DNA of 64,000 nt, from contig NZ_CP121274.1 of assembly GCF_029639405.1 (NCBI RefSeq), forward strand, positions 2,232,001 to 2,296,000. The letters are read 5' to 3'. Shown one piece after another: positions 1 through 6,609 of the stretch. Source of the DNA: Microbacterium proteolyticum (GTDB lineage: Bacteria > Actinomycetota > Actinomycetes > Actinomycetales > Microbacteriaceae). The notes beneath the pieces were generated by a model. The model searched no databases, was not told the DNA's origin, and saw only the letters and a program-made list of their open reading frames with translations. The first letter of the stretch is position 1; each line of letters opens with the position of its first letter. The position numbers and the translations under genes were made by a program.

Positions 1-206
1 GTGTAGGGCGATGAGCCCGTGCTGGCCGGGTCGAACGGGCGGTATCCATACCACTCGTCTTGGAGTCGCTTGCCATCGGCGGACAGGCCGTGCTCGCAGT
101 CTGGGCACGAGTCCGCGCGAAGCCACTCAGGCATCATGAAACCCTCCCAGACCTTGTCGAGAGGCCAATCGAAGTTCGCCGGAACGCGGCGAACCTCGCG
201 GCCCAT
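1..206 (-). CDS. conserved phage protein of unknown function, partial (C-terminus outside window)
   Basis: The frame is open from ATG at 206 to the window edge (68 codons). It begins MGREVRRVPANFDWPLDKVW and has a CPDC pair near residues 37-40, so a small zinc site is possible. From memory, proteins starting this way are common in actinobacterial phages, usually without an assigned function. The ATG overlaps the TAA of the upstream 42-aa gene by one base, so the two form an operon driven by the promoter at 335-370. Confidence 0.7.
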   Translation of the reverse strand, partial: MGREVRRVPANFDWPLDKVWEGFMMPEWLRADSCPDCEHGLSADGKRLQDEWYGYRPFDPASTGSSPY

Positions 207-334
207 TAGTTGCGCGCCCCTTGCTCATGTGTGGACAGGGTTTCGGTAGACTGCATGGCAGCCCTCCATTCGGTTGAGTCGATATGGTCGGCAGGCCCGG
301 GTCGAGTGTTCACGCACTCCCCGGGCATTCCCAT
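206..334 (-). CDS. 42-aa conserved small protein, predicted leaderless
   Basis: The ORF runs from ATG at 334 to TAA at 206-208 and encodes MGMPGECVNTRPGPADHIDS followed by TEWRAAM and a polar tail. The start is chosen because it lies exactly 7 nt after a TAGTGT -10 box, the same geometry as at 1,346 and 42,282, which predicts a transcript starting at or beside the ATG. No ribosome binding site is visible, as expected for a leaderless message. Function is unknown. It overlaps the downstream gene by one base. Confidence 0.6.
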   Translation of the reverse strand: MGMPGECVNTRPGPADHIDSTEWRAAMQSTETLSTHEQGARN

Positions 335-370
335 ACAGATCACACTACCCGTGATCCACACTGATCACAA
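335..370 (-). promoter_or_regulatory. leftward leaderless promoter with three GATC sites
   Basis: On the minus strand the -35 TTGTGA (370-365) and -10 TAGTGT (347-342) are 17 bp apart, and the ATG at 334 follows 7 nt later. GATC occurs at 338, 353 and 363 (spacing 15 and 10), one overlapping the -35 box and one just after the -10 box. The same array is upstream of the gene starting at 42,282. It probably also contains a repressor operator. Confidence 0.65.
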
Positions 371-691
371 CGCCGGCTTGTCGTCTCCCAGCCGTTGCGC
401 GCGTAGATGCAGCTCCTCGGTCAGGAAGCTCGACGGCGCGACAGACACGGCGCTACGCAACCCGCCCTCGGTGAAGTCCGTCTCGTGCAACCAGCCCGTG
501 CGCAACAAGGCCAACACGGGGTCTGCACCGTACGCACGAGCGATCAATATTGCACCGTCGGCGGGGATCTGACCGGCGCGCACCCACCTACCCACGGTTG
601 TCGCGCCGAGGCCGATCCTGCGTGAGATGGACTGGTGAGACTCGCCCTTTGTTGTCTCAGCCAACCATTTTCGCCAATCCTGGCCCGCCAT
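365..691 (-). CDS. helix-turn-helix DNA-binding protein, candidate immunity repressor
   Basis: This 108-aa protein has an N-terminal HTH (SHQSISRRIGLGATTVGRWV, about residues 18-37) and a short C-terminal region. It faces away from the early rightward operon across a control region with an 11-bp inverted repeat at 724-764. Position and orientation fit a lysogeny repressor, but a second Xre-like protein at 1,016-1,294 is an equally good candidate. Start ATG 691 is preceded by AAAGGG about 14 nt upstream. Confidence 0.65.
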   Translation of the reverse strand: MAGQDWRKWLAETTKGESHQSISRRIGLGATTVGRWVRAGQIPADGAILIARAYGADPVLALLRTGWLHETDFTEGGLRSAVSVAPSSFLTEELHLRAQRLGDDKPAL

Positions 692-723
692 ACACCATTA
701 CCGCCCTTTCGCACATAGCCAGC

Positions 724-764
724 ACATAGAACAGTTCACTTTCGATCGAACATCTGTTCTATGT
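724..764. promoter_or_regulatory. control-region inverted repeat, probable repressor operator
   Basis: ACATAGAACAG (724-734) and CTGTTCTATGT (754-764) form a perfect 11-bp inverted repeat around a 19-bp spacer. The half-site GCACATAG also occurs at 713 and 722. The site lies between the divergent genes 365-691 and 860-1,009 and would cover promoters in both directions. Which protein binds it cannot be told from sequence. Confidence 0.55.
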
Positions 765-859
765 CCGTGCAGTCACGTACAGTTAGCCGTCTCGCCCTGG
801 GTAACACCAGAAACAACCGTCATCCCTCGCCCGAGGGGACAGCACAGCAGGGGGACACT

Positions 860-1009
860 GTGACCAGAATCAACGACGATTCAACCTTGACCGAACTGAT
901 CCGCGCCGCCCGAGCCGTGGGAGTGACACCGGGGGAGATGTACGCGTCGATCTTCGGCGCCGACGACGAAGCCACCTACGGGGTAGAGGCGAACGCCGTA
1001 GCTCAGTAG
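860..1009 (+). CDS. 49-aa hypothetical protein of the immunity region
   Basis: GTG at 860 is chosen because AGCAGGGGGA sits just upstream; an earlier ATG at 761 would fall inside the operator palindrome. The product (MTRINDDSTLTELIRAARAV plus an acidic tail) has one likely helix and resembles short actinophage proteins found next to repressors. It ends 6 bases before the convergent Xre gene. Function unknown. Confidence 0.5.
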   Translation: MTRINDDSTLTELIRAARAVGVTPGEMYASIFGADDEATYGVEANAVAQ

Positions 1010-1015
1010 GGTTCG

Positions 1016-1294
1016 CTACTTCTTCCCGGTCGCCTTGTCGGCCGCTGCCCAGATCTTCGACAGCGGCACATCAAGAGCCTCAGCGATACGGCGAATGTCT
1101 GAGATCTTCGAGTCGCCGGTGCCGTAGAGGGTGCGTGAAACCGTCGCACGGGGGACGCCGGAGATCTCGGCGAGGTCGTCGAAGGTGAGCTTCGTTCGGT
1201 CCTTCTCGACCTTGAGCGCGGCACCTACCGCTTTGGCGTACGCCTTGTCGGCGTCGTTCAGCTTGCTCTTCTCCATACAGATCATGGTAGCCAT
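1016..1294 (-). CDS. Xre/Cro-CI family HTH regulator
   Basis: The HTH spans roughly residues 38-72 (LTFDDLAEISGVPRATVSRT then ISDIRRIAEALDVPLSKIW), the classical lambda-repressor fold. It has no C-terminal peptidase or dimerisation domain, so it is a short repressor. Starts at 1,294, 1,285 or 1,276 are all possible. It is transcribed divergently from the Cro-like gene at 1,346 across a palindrome at 1,314-1,327, the usual layout of a genetic switch. Confidence 0.75.
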   Translation of the reverse strand: MATMICMEKSKLNDADKAYAKAVGAALKVEKDRTKLTFDDLAEISGVPRATVSRTLYGTGDSKISDIRRIAEALDVPLSKIWAAADKATGKK

Positions 1295-1309
1295 TTCAGC
1301 CCATTTGGG

Positions 1310-1345
1310 TTGTGCTCTGTAGAGAGCAGGCGTAGTGTGCTCTGC
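1310..1345 (+). promoter_or_regulatory. early rightward promoter with operator, predicted leaderless
   Basis: -35 TTGTGC (1,310-1,315) and -10 TAGTGT (1,333-1,338) are 17 bp apart, and the ATG of the Cro-like gene is 7 nt downstream. The palindrome GCTCT-GTAG-AGAGC (1,314-1,327) lies between the boxes and a further GTGCTCTGC half-site follows the -10 box. This is well placed for repression by the divergent Xre protein or by the Cro-like product. Confidence 0.65.
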
Positions 1346-1552
1346 ATGGATCAGATCACAGACCCGGTTACTGACGCAGTCAGAACCGCGATCGAGGACA
1401 ACTTCCCCTCCATCCGAGCCGCTGCATCAGCATCCGGCATCCCCTACACCACCCTCGACCGCCGTCTCCGTGACGGCTCCTGGACCCTCGCAGAGCTGAG
1501 AAAGCTCTCCGCAGCAACCGACACCAACCTGCTCGAGGCGGCGGCACGATGA
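1346..1552 (+). CDS. Cro-like HTH protein
   Basis: A 68-aa protein with an HTH around residues 22-45 (SIRAAASASGIPYTTLDRRL). ATG 1,346 is preferred over an upstream GTG because it sits 7 nt after the -10 box of a strong promoter. It is the first gene of the rightward early operon and overlaps the next by 4 bases. It probably competes with the divergent Xre repressor for the same operator. Confidence 0.65.
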   Translation: MDQITDPVTDAVRTAIEDNFPSIRAAASASGIPYTTLDRRLRDGSWTLAELRKLSAATDTNLLEAAAR

Positions 1553-1731
1553 CCGCCCCCAGCAAGCGCATGTACACGCGTGAAGAAGCCGCGGAGTACT
1601 GCGGCATCTCGTACTACAAGATCGCGAACGCCGTGCGGAACAACACCATCCCGGCGCGCAAGAACGGGCGAGACATCCTCATCGACGTCGCCGACCTGGA
1701 CGCGTACATCGACAGCTTCGAGGTCGCGTGA
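1549..1731 (+). CDS. excisionase-like HTH_17 (MerR-like winged helix) protein
   Basis: A 60-aa protein containing YTREEAAEYCGISYYKIANA followed by IPARKNGRDILIDVADLDAYI, the excisionase/HTH_17 pattern with the end-of-domain wing seen in Xis and BldC-type proteins. In temperate actinophages such genes often encode the recombination directionality factor, but an early regulator is also possible. It overlaps the genes on both sides. Confidence 0.7.
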   Translation: MTAPSKRMYTREEAAEYCGISYYKIANAVRNNTIPARKNGRDILIDVADLDAYIDSFEVA

Positions 1732-1898
1732 TGACGCAGTTCGCGATCATCGAGGGTTACCCAGAGGGCGATACGTGGACTCATTACTTCCATGATGTCG
1801 AGACCGCCAAGTGGAACCTGCGCGCGCTCCGCGAGGCTCACCCGTGGCGCGAGTACGTGCCCGTCGGCTTTGACGAAGACGCTTCCGATCGCGCCTGA
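1731..1898 (+). CDS. 55-aa hypothetical phage protein
   Basis: ATG at 1,731 overlaps the preceding TGA (TGATG). The product starts MTQFAIIEGYPEGDTWTHYF and is rich in aromatic residues (W, Y, H). No domain recognised. Placement in an unbroken overlapping operon supports translation. Confidence 0.55.
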   Translation: MTQFAIIEGYPEGDTWTHYFHDVETAKWNLRALREAHPWREYVPVGFDEDASDRA

Positions 1899-1965
1899 CC
1901 CCATACACAGACCCGCCCCCGGATTGCAGCCAGGGGCGGACCGTAAAGGAAGGAGGGCAGTACAG

Positions 1966-2298
1966 ATGCCCACCAACAACAGAGTACCCGTCAACCGAAC
2001 CGTGGACGCCATCATCGTCGCACTCCGCGGATTCACCGAACTGGTCCGCGAGAACCCCTGGATCGCCGAGAACCTGGGCGACGACGCTGGTATCCGGTTT
2101 ATGTTCCCCGTGAAGGATCGTGCGACGGTCGAGAAGTACGCCGACCTGTTCGACGCTCCGTCAACGGAACTCGTCGAGGATGCACAGTCGCGGCTGTTCG
2201 CGGTCGGCGATCTCGGCGTGATCGAGTTCGTCGCAACGGCACGTGTGGCACGCGAGTACGTCGTCATCCCGGCTCTGGGAGAGGCGGTGGCGTCGTGA
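1966..2298 (+). CDS. 110-aa hypothetical phage protein
   Basis: The start ATG 1,966 is fixed by a strong AAGGAAGGAGGG about 10 nt upstream. The protein is mixed alpha/beta by eye (VDAIIVALRGFTELVRENPW then repeated short hydrophobic segments) with no recognised domain. It overlaps the SPOUT methyltransferase start by 4 bases, so the two may be translationally coupled. Confidence 0.6.
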   Translation: MPTNNRVPVNRTVDAIIVALRGFTELVRENPWIAENLGDDAGIRFMFPVKDRATVEKYADLFDAPSTELVEDAQSRLFAVGDLGVIEFVATARVAREYVVIPALGEAVAS

Positions 2299-2783
2299 CC
2301 CGCAGCGAACAATCTCGAAATCACCGTGGATTCTTTGCGGTCGGAATCTACCGCCCGAAGACGGAAGCAAATGTCGGTTCTCTGCTGAGAACTGCGTACC
2401 TGTACGACGCGGCGTACGTGTTCACAGTCGGCAGGCGATACCGCCCGCAAGCAAGCGACACCCCGCGAACTCCCCGACACATCCCACTGTTTCACTTCGA
2501 GACGATCGACGATGCAGTCAACCACCTTCCCGACTCCTGCCCGCTCGTGGGTGTCGAGCTTGATCCGCGCGGGCAACGTGTTGACAGGTTCCAGCACCCC
2601 GAGCGAGCGGCGTATCTACTCGGTGCCGAAGACGCTGGGCTCCCGTCTCACGTGCGGGACATGTGCCACGCGCTTATCGAAATACCGACCCCTCAGCCGC
2701 AATCGATGAACGTTGCGGTAGCAGGATCCATCGTCATCTACGACAGGCATGTGAAGTCTGAGCGACTGGTGGTGGCGTCGTGA
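2295..2783 (+). CDS. SpoU/TrmH-family (SPOUT) RNA 2'-O-methyltransferase
   Basis: The 162-aa protein carries the SPOUT signature in order: IYRPKTEANVGSLLRTAYLY (motif 1 Asn and Arg), YLLGAEDAGLP (motif 2) and SMNVAVAGSIVIYDRH (motif 3). These build the trefoil-knot SAM pocket. TrmH-like enzymes of this size usually 2'-O-methylate tRNA or rRNA. No separate RNA-binding domain is present, so the substrate is unknown. Start is GTG 2,295 in a GTGA overlap. A methyltransferase of this class in an early phage operon is unusual. Confidence 0.85.
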   Translation: MTRSEQSRNHRGFFAVGIYRPKTEANVGSLLRTAYLYDAAYVFTVGRRYRPQASDTPRTPRHIPLFHFETIDDAVNHLPDSCPLVGVELDPRGQRVDRFQHPERAAYLLGAEDAGLPSHVRDMCHALIEIPTPQPQSMNVAVAGSIVIYDRHVKSERLVVAS

Positions 2784-2944
2784 ACATCCTCGACCCGATC
2801 CCGGAACCCAAGGCTGCGAAGGCTGCACACGAGGCCGCCGTGACCGCGCTCCGTCTCAACCGCAACATCACGCAACGTCTCGCCGAAGCCGCGTTCATCC
2901 CCGCACTCAGCCTGCTCATCGGTGCGGCGGTGATCCCGTGGTGA
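2780..2944 (+). CDS. 54-aa hypothetical protein with a hydrophobic C-terminus
   Basis: GTG 2,780 overlaps the methyltransferase stop. The N-terminal half is Ala/Lys/His rich (PEPKAAKAAHEAAV) and the end (FIPALSLLIGAAVIPW) could be one membrane segment. Function unknown. Confidence 0.5.
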   Translation: MNILDPIPEPKAAKAAHEAAVTALRLNRNITQRLAEAAFIPALSLLIGAAVIPW

Positions 2945-3117
2945 ACGACGCCGGCAAGACCGTCCTGTACGCGCTCCTCCTCGGTGGCGCACTCACAACC
3001 GTCGCGATCATGCGGGGACACGTCGATGTTGCGGCCGTCCTCGCGTGTGTCGCATTCGTCACCGCCGCGTGCATCACCATCGGCGCGCGCATCTACCGGA
3101 AGCAGGGGAAGTCATGA
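2941..3117 (+). CDS. 58-aa small membrane protein
   Basis: GTG 2,941 overlaps the previous stop by 4 bases. Two hydrophobic stretches (VLYALLLGGALTTVAI and VAAVLACVAFVTAACITIGA) predict two membrane helices, and the C-terminus is basic (RIYRKQGKS). No family recognised. Confidence 0.55.
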   Translation: MNDAGKTVLYALLLGGALTTVAIMRGHVDVAAVLACVAFVTAACITIGARIYRKQGKS

Positions 3118-3578
3118 GCACGTCAAGCCCGACCCGGGTGAATACCGAGTATGTGCGTCGTCACTACTCTCATGGCCCGACCGCATACTTCGAGGACGGT
3201 TCGATCGCGAAGATGCCGACCGCAGCCGATGTCGAGTACGCCGGGCGGCAGTTCGATCAGTGGCTGGCCGCGCACGACGCCGACGCTCTCGCCACCCTGC
3301 CTTCCCCGCCCGCCGACGACGTACGCGAAGCGGTGCGGTTCCTGCTGCACACCGGAGGCGTCAATGTCGACGGCGTGCAGGACGCGGACCTGCTCGCGTC
3401 CGAACTGTTCTCCCGGTTCGAGGTTCGCTTACGCGGGACGGTCACCGAACCGTGCGAGTGGTGCCCTGAGCAGCACACCGGCTTCGCGGAGTGGCATGGC
3501 GATGGCCTGACGCACCCGTCGTGCGGACGCGAGGGGCACGGGATGAACTACGAGCCTGCGAACAGGAGCACGACATGA
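3114..3578 (+). CDS. hypothetical phage protein with repeated DDVREA / VRLRGTVTEP modules
   Basis: A 154-aa protein. ATG 3,114 is chosen because it overlaps the previous stop. The middle contains LPSPPADDVREA and FEVRLRGTVTEP, both of which recur in the two proteins at the far right of the prophage with near-identical DNA. The C-terminus has Cys/His pairs (CEWC, then CGREGHG) that could bind zinc. No function is known to me. Confidence 0.6.
   Translation: MSTSSPTRVNTEYVRRHYSHGPTAYFEDGSIAKMPTAADVEYAGRQFDQWLAAHDADALATLPSPPADDVREAVRFLLHTGGVNVDGVQDADLLASELFSRFEVRLRGTVTEPCEWCPEQHTGFAEWHGDGLTHPSCGREGHGMNYEPANRSTT
3301..3451 (+). repeat. dispersed repeat modules A (3301-3331) and B (3413-3451), left copy
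   Basis: Module A (31 bp, starting CTTCCCCGCCCGCCGACGAC) matches 44,751-44,781 exactly and 45,383-45,413 with one mismatch. Module B (33-39 bp, core ACGCGGGACGGTCACCGAAC) matches 44,346-44,378 and 45,254-45,292 with one mismatch each. The right-hand copies are inverted relative to this one but lie in the same reading frame of their own leftward genes. Confidence 0.85.
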
Positions 3579-4093
3579 CCGATGAGAACGTGATCAAGAC
3601 CGTCGAGGGACTGGACGCCCTTACCCCCGGCGAGTGGGTCATCGACGCGGACGGCGACGCGCTATGCCTCGTGGACACCTACCTCGGGTGGCCTCAGCGC
3701 ATGTGGATGCCGAAGGCGAAGAAGGGCCGTGTCGGCCTCGTGGTGAGTTTGGGGCACGCCACCTTCCCTGTCGCTCTCGCCAAGATTGACCCGGAGTACG
3801 TGTGCAAGCACGGGCGCGGGACGAACGAGTGCGGACACTGCTACGTGTGCGGGGCCGTGGTTGGCGAGAGGAGCGAACGTCACTTCGACGCCGAGACCAT
3901 GGCCGTCGTGCGCGAGGCGGGTCGGATGAACGCCGCGTACGACGAGGCCCACCGAGCGAGTGTGCAGGGACCCGAGGTGCAGGCTCCCGACGACTGCTCT
4001 TGCGAGGACCGCGAAGCGCTGGTCCGTCCGGAGGGACTCGTATGCGGCACATGCGGCAAGGTCATTGATCCTGATTGGGAGGCCCGGTCGTGA
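3575..4093 (+). CDS. hypothetical phage protein with Cys-rich C-terminus
   Basis: A 172-aa protein from ATG 3,575 (ATGA overlap). The N-terminus (VIKTVEGLDALTPGEWVIDA) resembles that of the protein at 44,962-45,657 (VLRTVAEIDDLPTRSVVMDG), so the two share a beta-rich N-terminal module. The C-terminal half holds two Cys clusters (CGHCYVCG and CSCED...CGTCG), probably zinc ribbons. Function unknown. Confidence 0.6.
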   Translation: MTDENVIKTVEGLDALTPGEWVIDADGDALCLVDTYLGWPQRMWMPKAKKGRVGLVVSLGHATFPVALAKIDPEYVCKHGRGTNECGHCYVCGAVVGERSERHFDAETMAVVREAGRMNAAYDEAHRASVQGPEVQAPDDCSCEDREALVRPEGLVCGTCGKVIDPDWEARS

Positions 4094-4260
4094 GCGCCGA
4101 GAGCGACGCCCGCAGACTCGCTAACATTCGCGCGTGGATGAAGGGCCGCGATCTGGCTCCCGTCGCCTCCGTCCGTCGTGAAGACCTCGACCTGCTGCTT
4201 CGTATCGCGGACGAACGGGACGAACTCGCCCGTCAACTCTGCGCCGAGGTGGAGAAATGA
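4090..4260 (+). CDS. 56-aa hypothetical helical protein
   Basis: GTG 4,090 overlaps the previous stop (GTGA). The product is strongly helical and charged (REDLDLLLRIADERDELARQ), possibly a short coiled coil. It overlaps the following gene by 4 bases. Confidence 0.5.
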   Translation: MSAESDARRLANIRAWMKGRDLAPVASVRREDLDLLLRIADERDELARQLCAEVEK

Positions 4261-4625
4261 CCGCGCCGAGAGCGGACATGACCCGCATCCGTGAAGACCA
4301 CGGACGCGCACAACAGCGCCACGAAGACGCCATGTGGCACTCCAGCGGCCACACGAACGGGCTCGGCACAACAGCGAAGCAGTACCACCGTGCGTCCTGG
4401 TGGGCCGGCATCGAGTACGTCCTGAACCTGCAACACGACATCGACAACATGCCCGCGGGTGAGCTGTTGGCCGAGCTGCGGAAGGGTGCCGGCTCGATCT
4501 ACTGGCCCCTCAAATCCGGCGACCCGACGTTCTGGACACGCTGCCCCCGCTGCAACGTCTGGGGACTCCTCGACATCGAGGGAATCTGCCCCACCTGCAC
4601 CTATGAATTCCAGGAGAACGACTGA
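4257..4625 (+). CDS. 122-aa zinc-ribbon phage protein
   Basis: The N-terminal part is helical and His-rich. The C-terminus has a clear CxxC...CxxC zinc ribbon (CPRCNVWGLLDIEGICPTC). It is translationally coupled to its neighbours by 4-base overlaps. Specific function not recognised. Confidence 0.6.
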   Translation: MTAPRADMTRIREDHGRAQQRHEDAMWHSSGHTNGLGTTAKQYHRASWWAGIEYVLNLQHDIDNMPAGELLAELRKGAGSIYWPLKSGDPTFWTRCPRCNVWGLLDIEGICPTCTYEFQEND

Positions 4626-4626
4626 C

Positions 4627-4971
4627 ATGACCGAAGCAACCCAATCAAAACTCGTCAACTCATGGCCCGACCCCTCCGCCGACGAAGACGACGAAGGATC
4701 GTGGCCACCTCCGGACCGGTACAGCGACTACCTGATCACTGGACACCTCGCCGACCTCATCCGCGCAAGAACTGGGGAATCCGGAGCGGTGCACTTCATC
4801 GAGCGCGAAACCGAGGTGGGCTATTCCGAGTGGACATCCGAGAGCGACTACGAGGTGACCATTCAGGTCGGCTCGTTCCGCCGCAAGTTCGACGGGTCTG
4901 CTGACACCGAGTATCTGTACCAGTCGGCGCTCCCGAAGATCCAGAAGTGGCTGGACGGTGACGAGTCATGA
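4627..4971 (+). CDS. 114-aa acidic hypothetical protein
   Basis: ATG 4,627 follows the preceding stop by one base. The product is acidic with an Asp/Glu-rich N-terminus (DPSADEDDEGSWPPPD) and a likely beta-sheet core. Its stop overlaps the YqaJ exonuclease start, so it may be a partner or modulator of recombination, though this is only context. Confidence 0.55.
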   Translation: MTEATQSKLVNSWPDPSADEDDEGSWPPPDRYSDYLITGHLADLIRARTGESGAVHFIERETEVGYSEWTSESDYEVTIQVGSFRRKFDGSADTEYLYQSALPKIQKWLDGDES

Positions 4972-5645
4972 CACTCCGCACTTTCCCGGATCTCGTGCAG
5001 GGATCCGACGAATGGCTCGAGGCGAGACGTGGCATCCTCACCGCATCCGTCATCGGAAAAATGATCACCCCGTCCACGCTCAAGCCCGCAGACAACGACA
5101 CCTCACGCGGCGTCATCATGACCCTCGCCGCCGAGCGCATCACGGGACACGTCGAATACGTCCACCCCTCCTTCGATATGCAGAGGGGCACTGACGACGG
5201 GCCGTTCGCCCGCGAGAAGTACGCCGAACACTACGCACCCGTCACCGAAGTCGGGTTCGTGATCCGCGAGGAAGACACGTACCGGATCGGATACTCGCCG
5301 GATGGTCTCGTCGGCGATGACGGTCTCATCGAGATCAAGAGCCGCCGCGCCAACGGTCAGATCCTCGCCTTCCTCAGCGACAAGGTACCGACCACCAACA
5401 TGGCCCAGGTACAGGCGGCGCTGTTCGTCACCGGCCGCAGATGGATCGACTACGTGAGCTACAGCGCCGGCCTGCCCCTGTACGTCAAGCGCGTCTACCC
5501 CGACCCCGCCTGGCACGCAGCGATCGCCGCGACAGCCGAACGATTCGAAACCGAAGTCGGCGTCATCGTCGACCGATTCCACCGGGCATCCGAAGGCTAC
5601 CCGGCAACCGAACGCCGCCCCGAACTCGATGAGATCAGGATCTGA
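4968..5645 (+). CDS. YqaJ-family phage recombination exonuclease
   Basis: The 225-aa protein has the PD-(D/E)XK core of lambda-exonuclease/YqaJ enzymes. It opens with the early motif GSDEWLEARRGILTAS, followed by YSPDGLVGDDGLIEIKSRR (catalytic Asp, Glu and Lys about residues 117-130), then the helix NMAQVQAALFVTGRRWIDYV. Such enzymes degrade one strand of duplex ends 5' to 3' for single-strand annealing. The usual annealing partner RecT/Beta is not obvious here, so the next gene may fill that role. Confidence 0.88.
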   Translation: MTLRTFPDLVQGSDEWLEARRGILTASVIGKMITPSTLKPADNDTSRGVIMTLAAERITGHVEYVHPSFDMQRGTDDGPFAREKYAEHYAPVTEVGFVIREEDTYRIGYSPDGLVGDDGLIEIKSRRANGQILAFLSDKVPTTNMAQVQAALFVTGRRWIDYVSYSAGLPLYVKRVYPDPAWHAAIAATAERFETEVGVIVDRFHRASEGYPATERRPELDEIRI

Positions 5646-5647
5646 AA

Positions 5648-6196
5648 TTGGACATCTCCGAAACCCTCGCACCGAAGTCGGCGCAGCTCGACTACGAAGA
5701 CTTCCTCGGCGGACCCAAGACACTGACCGTTCAGGAGGTTCGCAAAGGTCCGTCCGACGAGCAGCCGATCGAGGTCGTGTTCATCGAAGCCGACAGACCG
5801 TGGAGGCCAGCAAAGACCGTCCGCCGCCTGTTGGTGGCGTGCTGGGGAAGCGACGCCAGCGTCTACCCCGGCCGCAAGGTCACGCTGTTCGGCGATCCCA
5901 AGGTGAAGTGGGGCGGCGTTGAGATTGGCGACATTCGACTGTCGCACGCGTCGCACATCGATGGACCGTTGCGCGTCGCCTTGCAGGTGACACGGGGCAA
6001 GCGGGACGTATTCACCGTCGAACCGCTCAAGGCTGACCCGCTCATCGAACTCCTGCAATCCGCCGACACTCTCGACGCGTTGAAAGCCGCGTGGGAACAG
6101 GTGACACGACAGGGCAAGTCGAACCTGCCCGAGCTGATCCAGGTCAAGGACGCACGGAAAGCCGCACTGACCTCGGGAACGGGGGTGACGGCATGA
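5648..6196 (+). CDS. conserved phage protein next to the exonuclease, possible recombination partner
   Basis: A 182-aa protein read from a TTG start, with AGGA about 9 nt upstream. It opens MDISETLAPKSAQLDYEDFL and contains RPWRPAKTVRRLLVACWGSD, a pattern I recall from many actinophage proteins beside exonuclease genes. No named domain. A role in annealing or in controlling the exonuclease is inference from position only. Confidence 0.65.
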   Translation: MDISETLAPKSAQLDYEDFLGGPKTLTVQEVRKGPSDEQPIEVVFIEADRPWRPAKTVRRLLVACWGSDASVYPGRKVTLFGDPKVKWGGVEIGDIRLSHASHIDGPLRVALQVTRGKRDVFTVEPLKADPLIELLQSADTLDALKAAWEQVTRQGKSNLPELIQVKDARKAALTSGTGVTA

Positions 6197-6609
6197 GCAC
6201 GCAAGCAGCCCGGGCCGAAGTAGCCGATGCGCTCCTCTCGCTGGGCATCACGAACGAACCAGACAAGTACGACGACGGCATCCACTCGTGGCGGTGCACT
6301 CACCCCGACGTGTACGGGCGCTGCACATGCTTCGACGAGGCGGTGGATGAGATCACGGCGATCGATTGGCGTGTGTTGGGTGGTCTGGTCCCCGGTTTCA
6401 TCCCCGTCGAATGGGTGCGTGTCGGCGACCGGATCATCGACCACGGTGTTGAGGGCGTCGTGTCGCACATCAAGCCGCAACACGCCAACCTCCGCGACAT
6501 CCTCCACGTGTTCCTCGACTCCGGGCACGTGTCATTTGCGAAAGTCACACGACAGGAATGGGTACACGTGATCGAAGCCACCAACCACCCGGACGGGAGT
6601 GCGTCATGA
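6193..6609 (+). CDS. 138-aa hypothetical phage protein
   Basis: ATG 6,193 overlaps the preceding stop. The N-terminal part has WRCTHPDVYGRCTCFDEAVD, a possible metal-binding Cys/His cluster, and the rest looks beta-rich. No family recognised. It is part of the overlapping early operon. Confidence 0.55.
   Translation: MSTQAARAEVADALLSLGITNEPDKYDDGIHSWRCTHPDVYGRCTCFDEAVDEITAIDWRVLGGLVPGFIPVEWVRVGDRIIDHGVEGVVSHIKPQHANLRDILHVFLDSGHVSFAKVTRQEWVHVIEATNHPDGSAS

Noticed and set aside
761..1009. An 82-codon gene starting at ATG 761
   Set aside because: That ATG lies inside the operator palindrome without a ribosome site; GTG 860 with AGCAGGGGGA is the better start.
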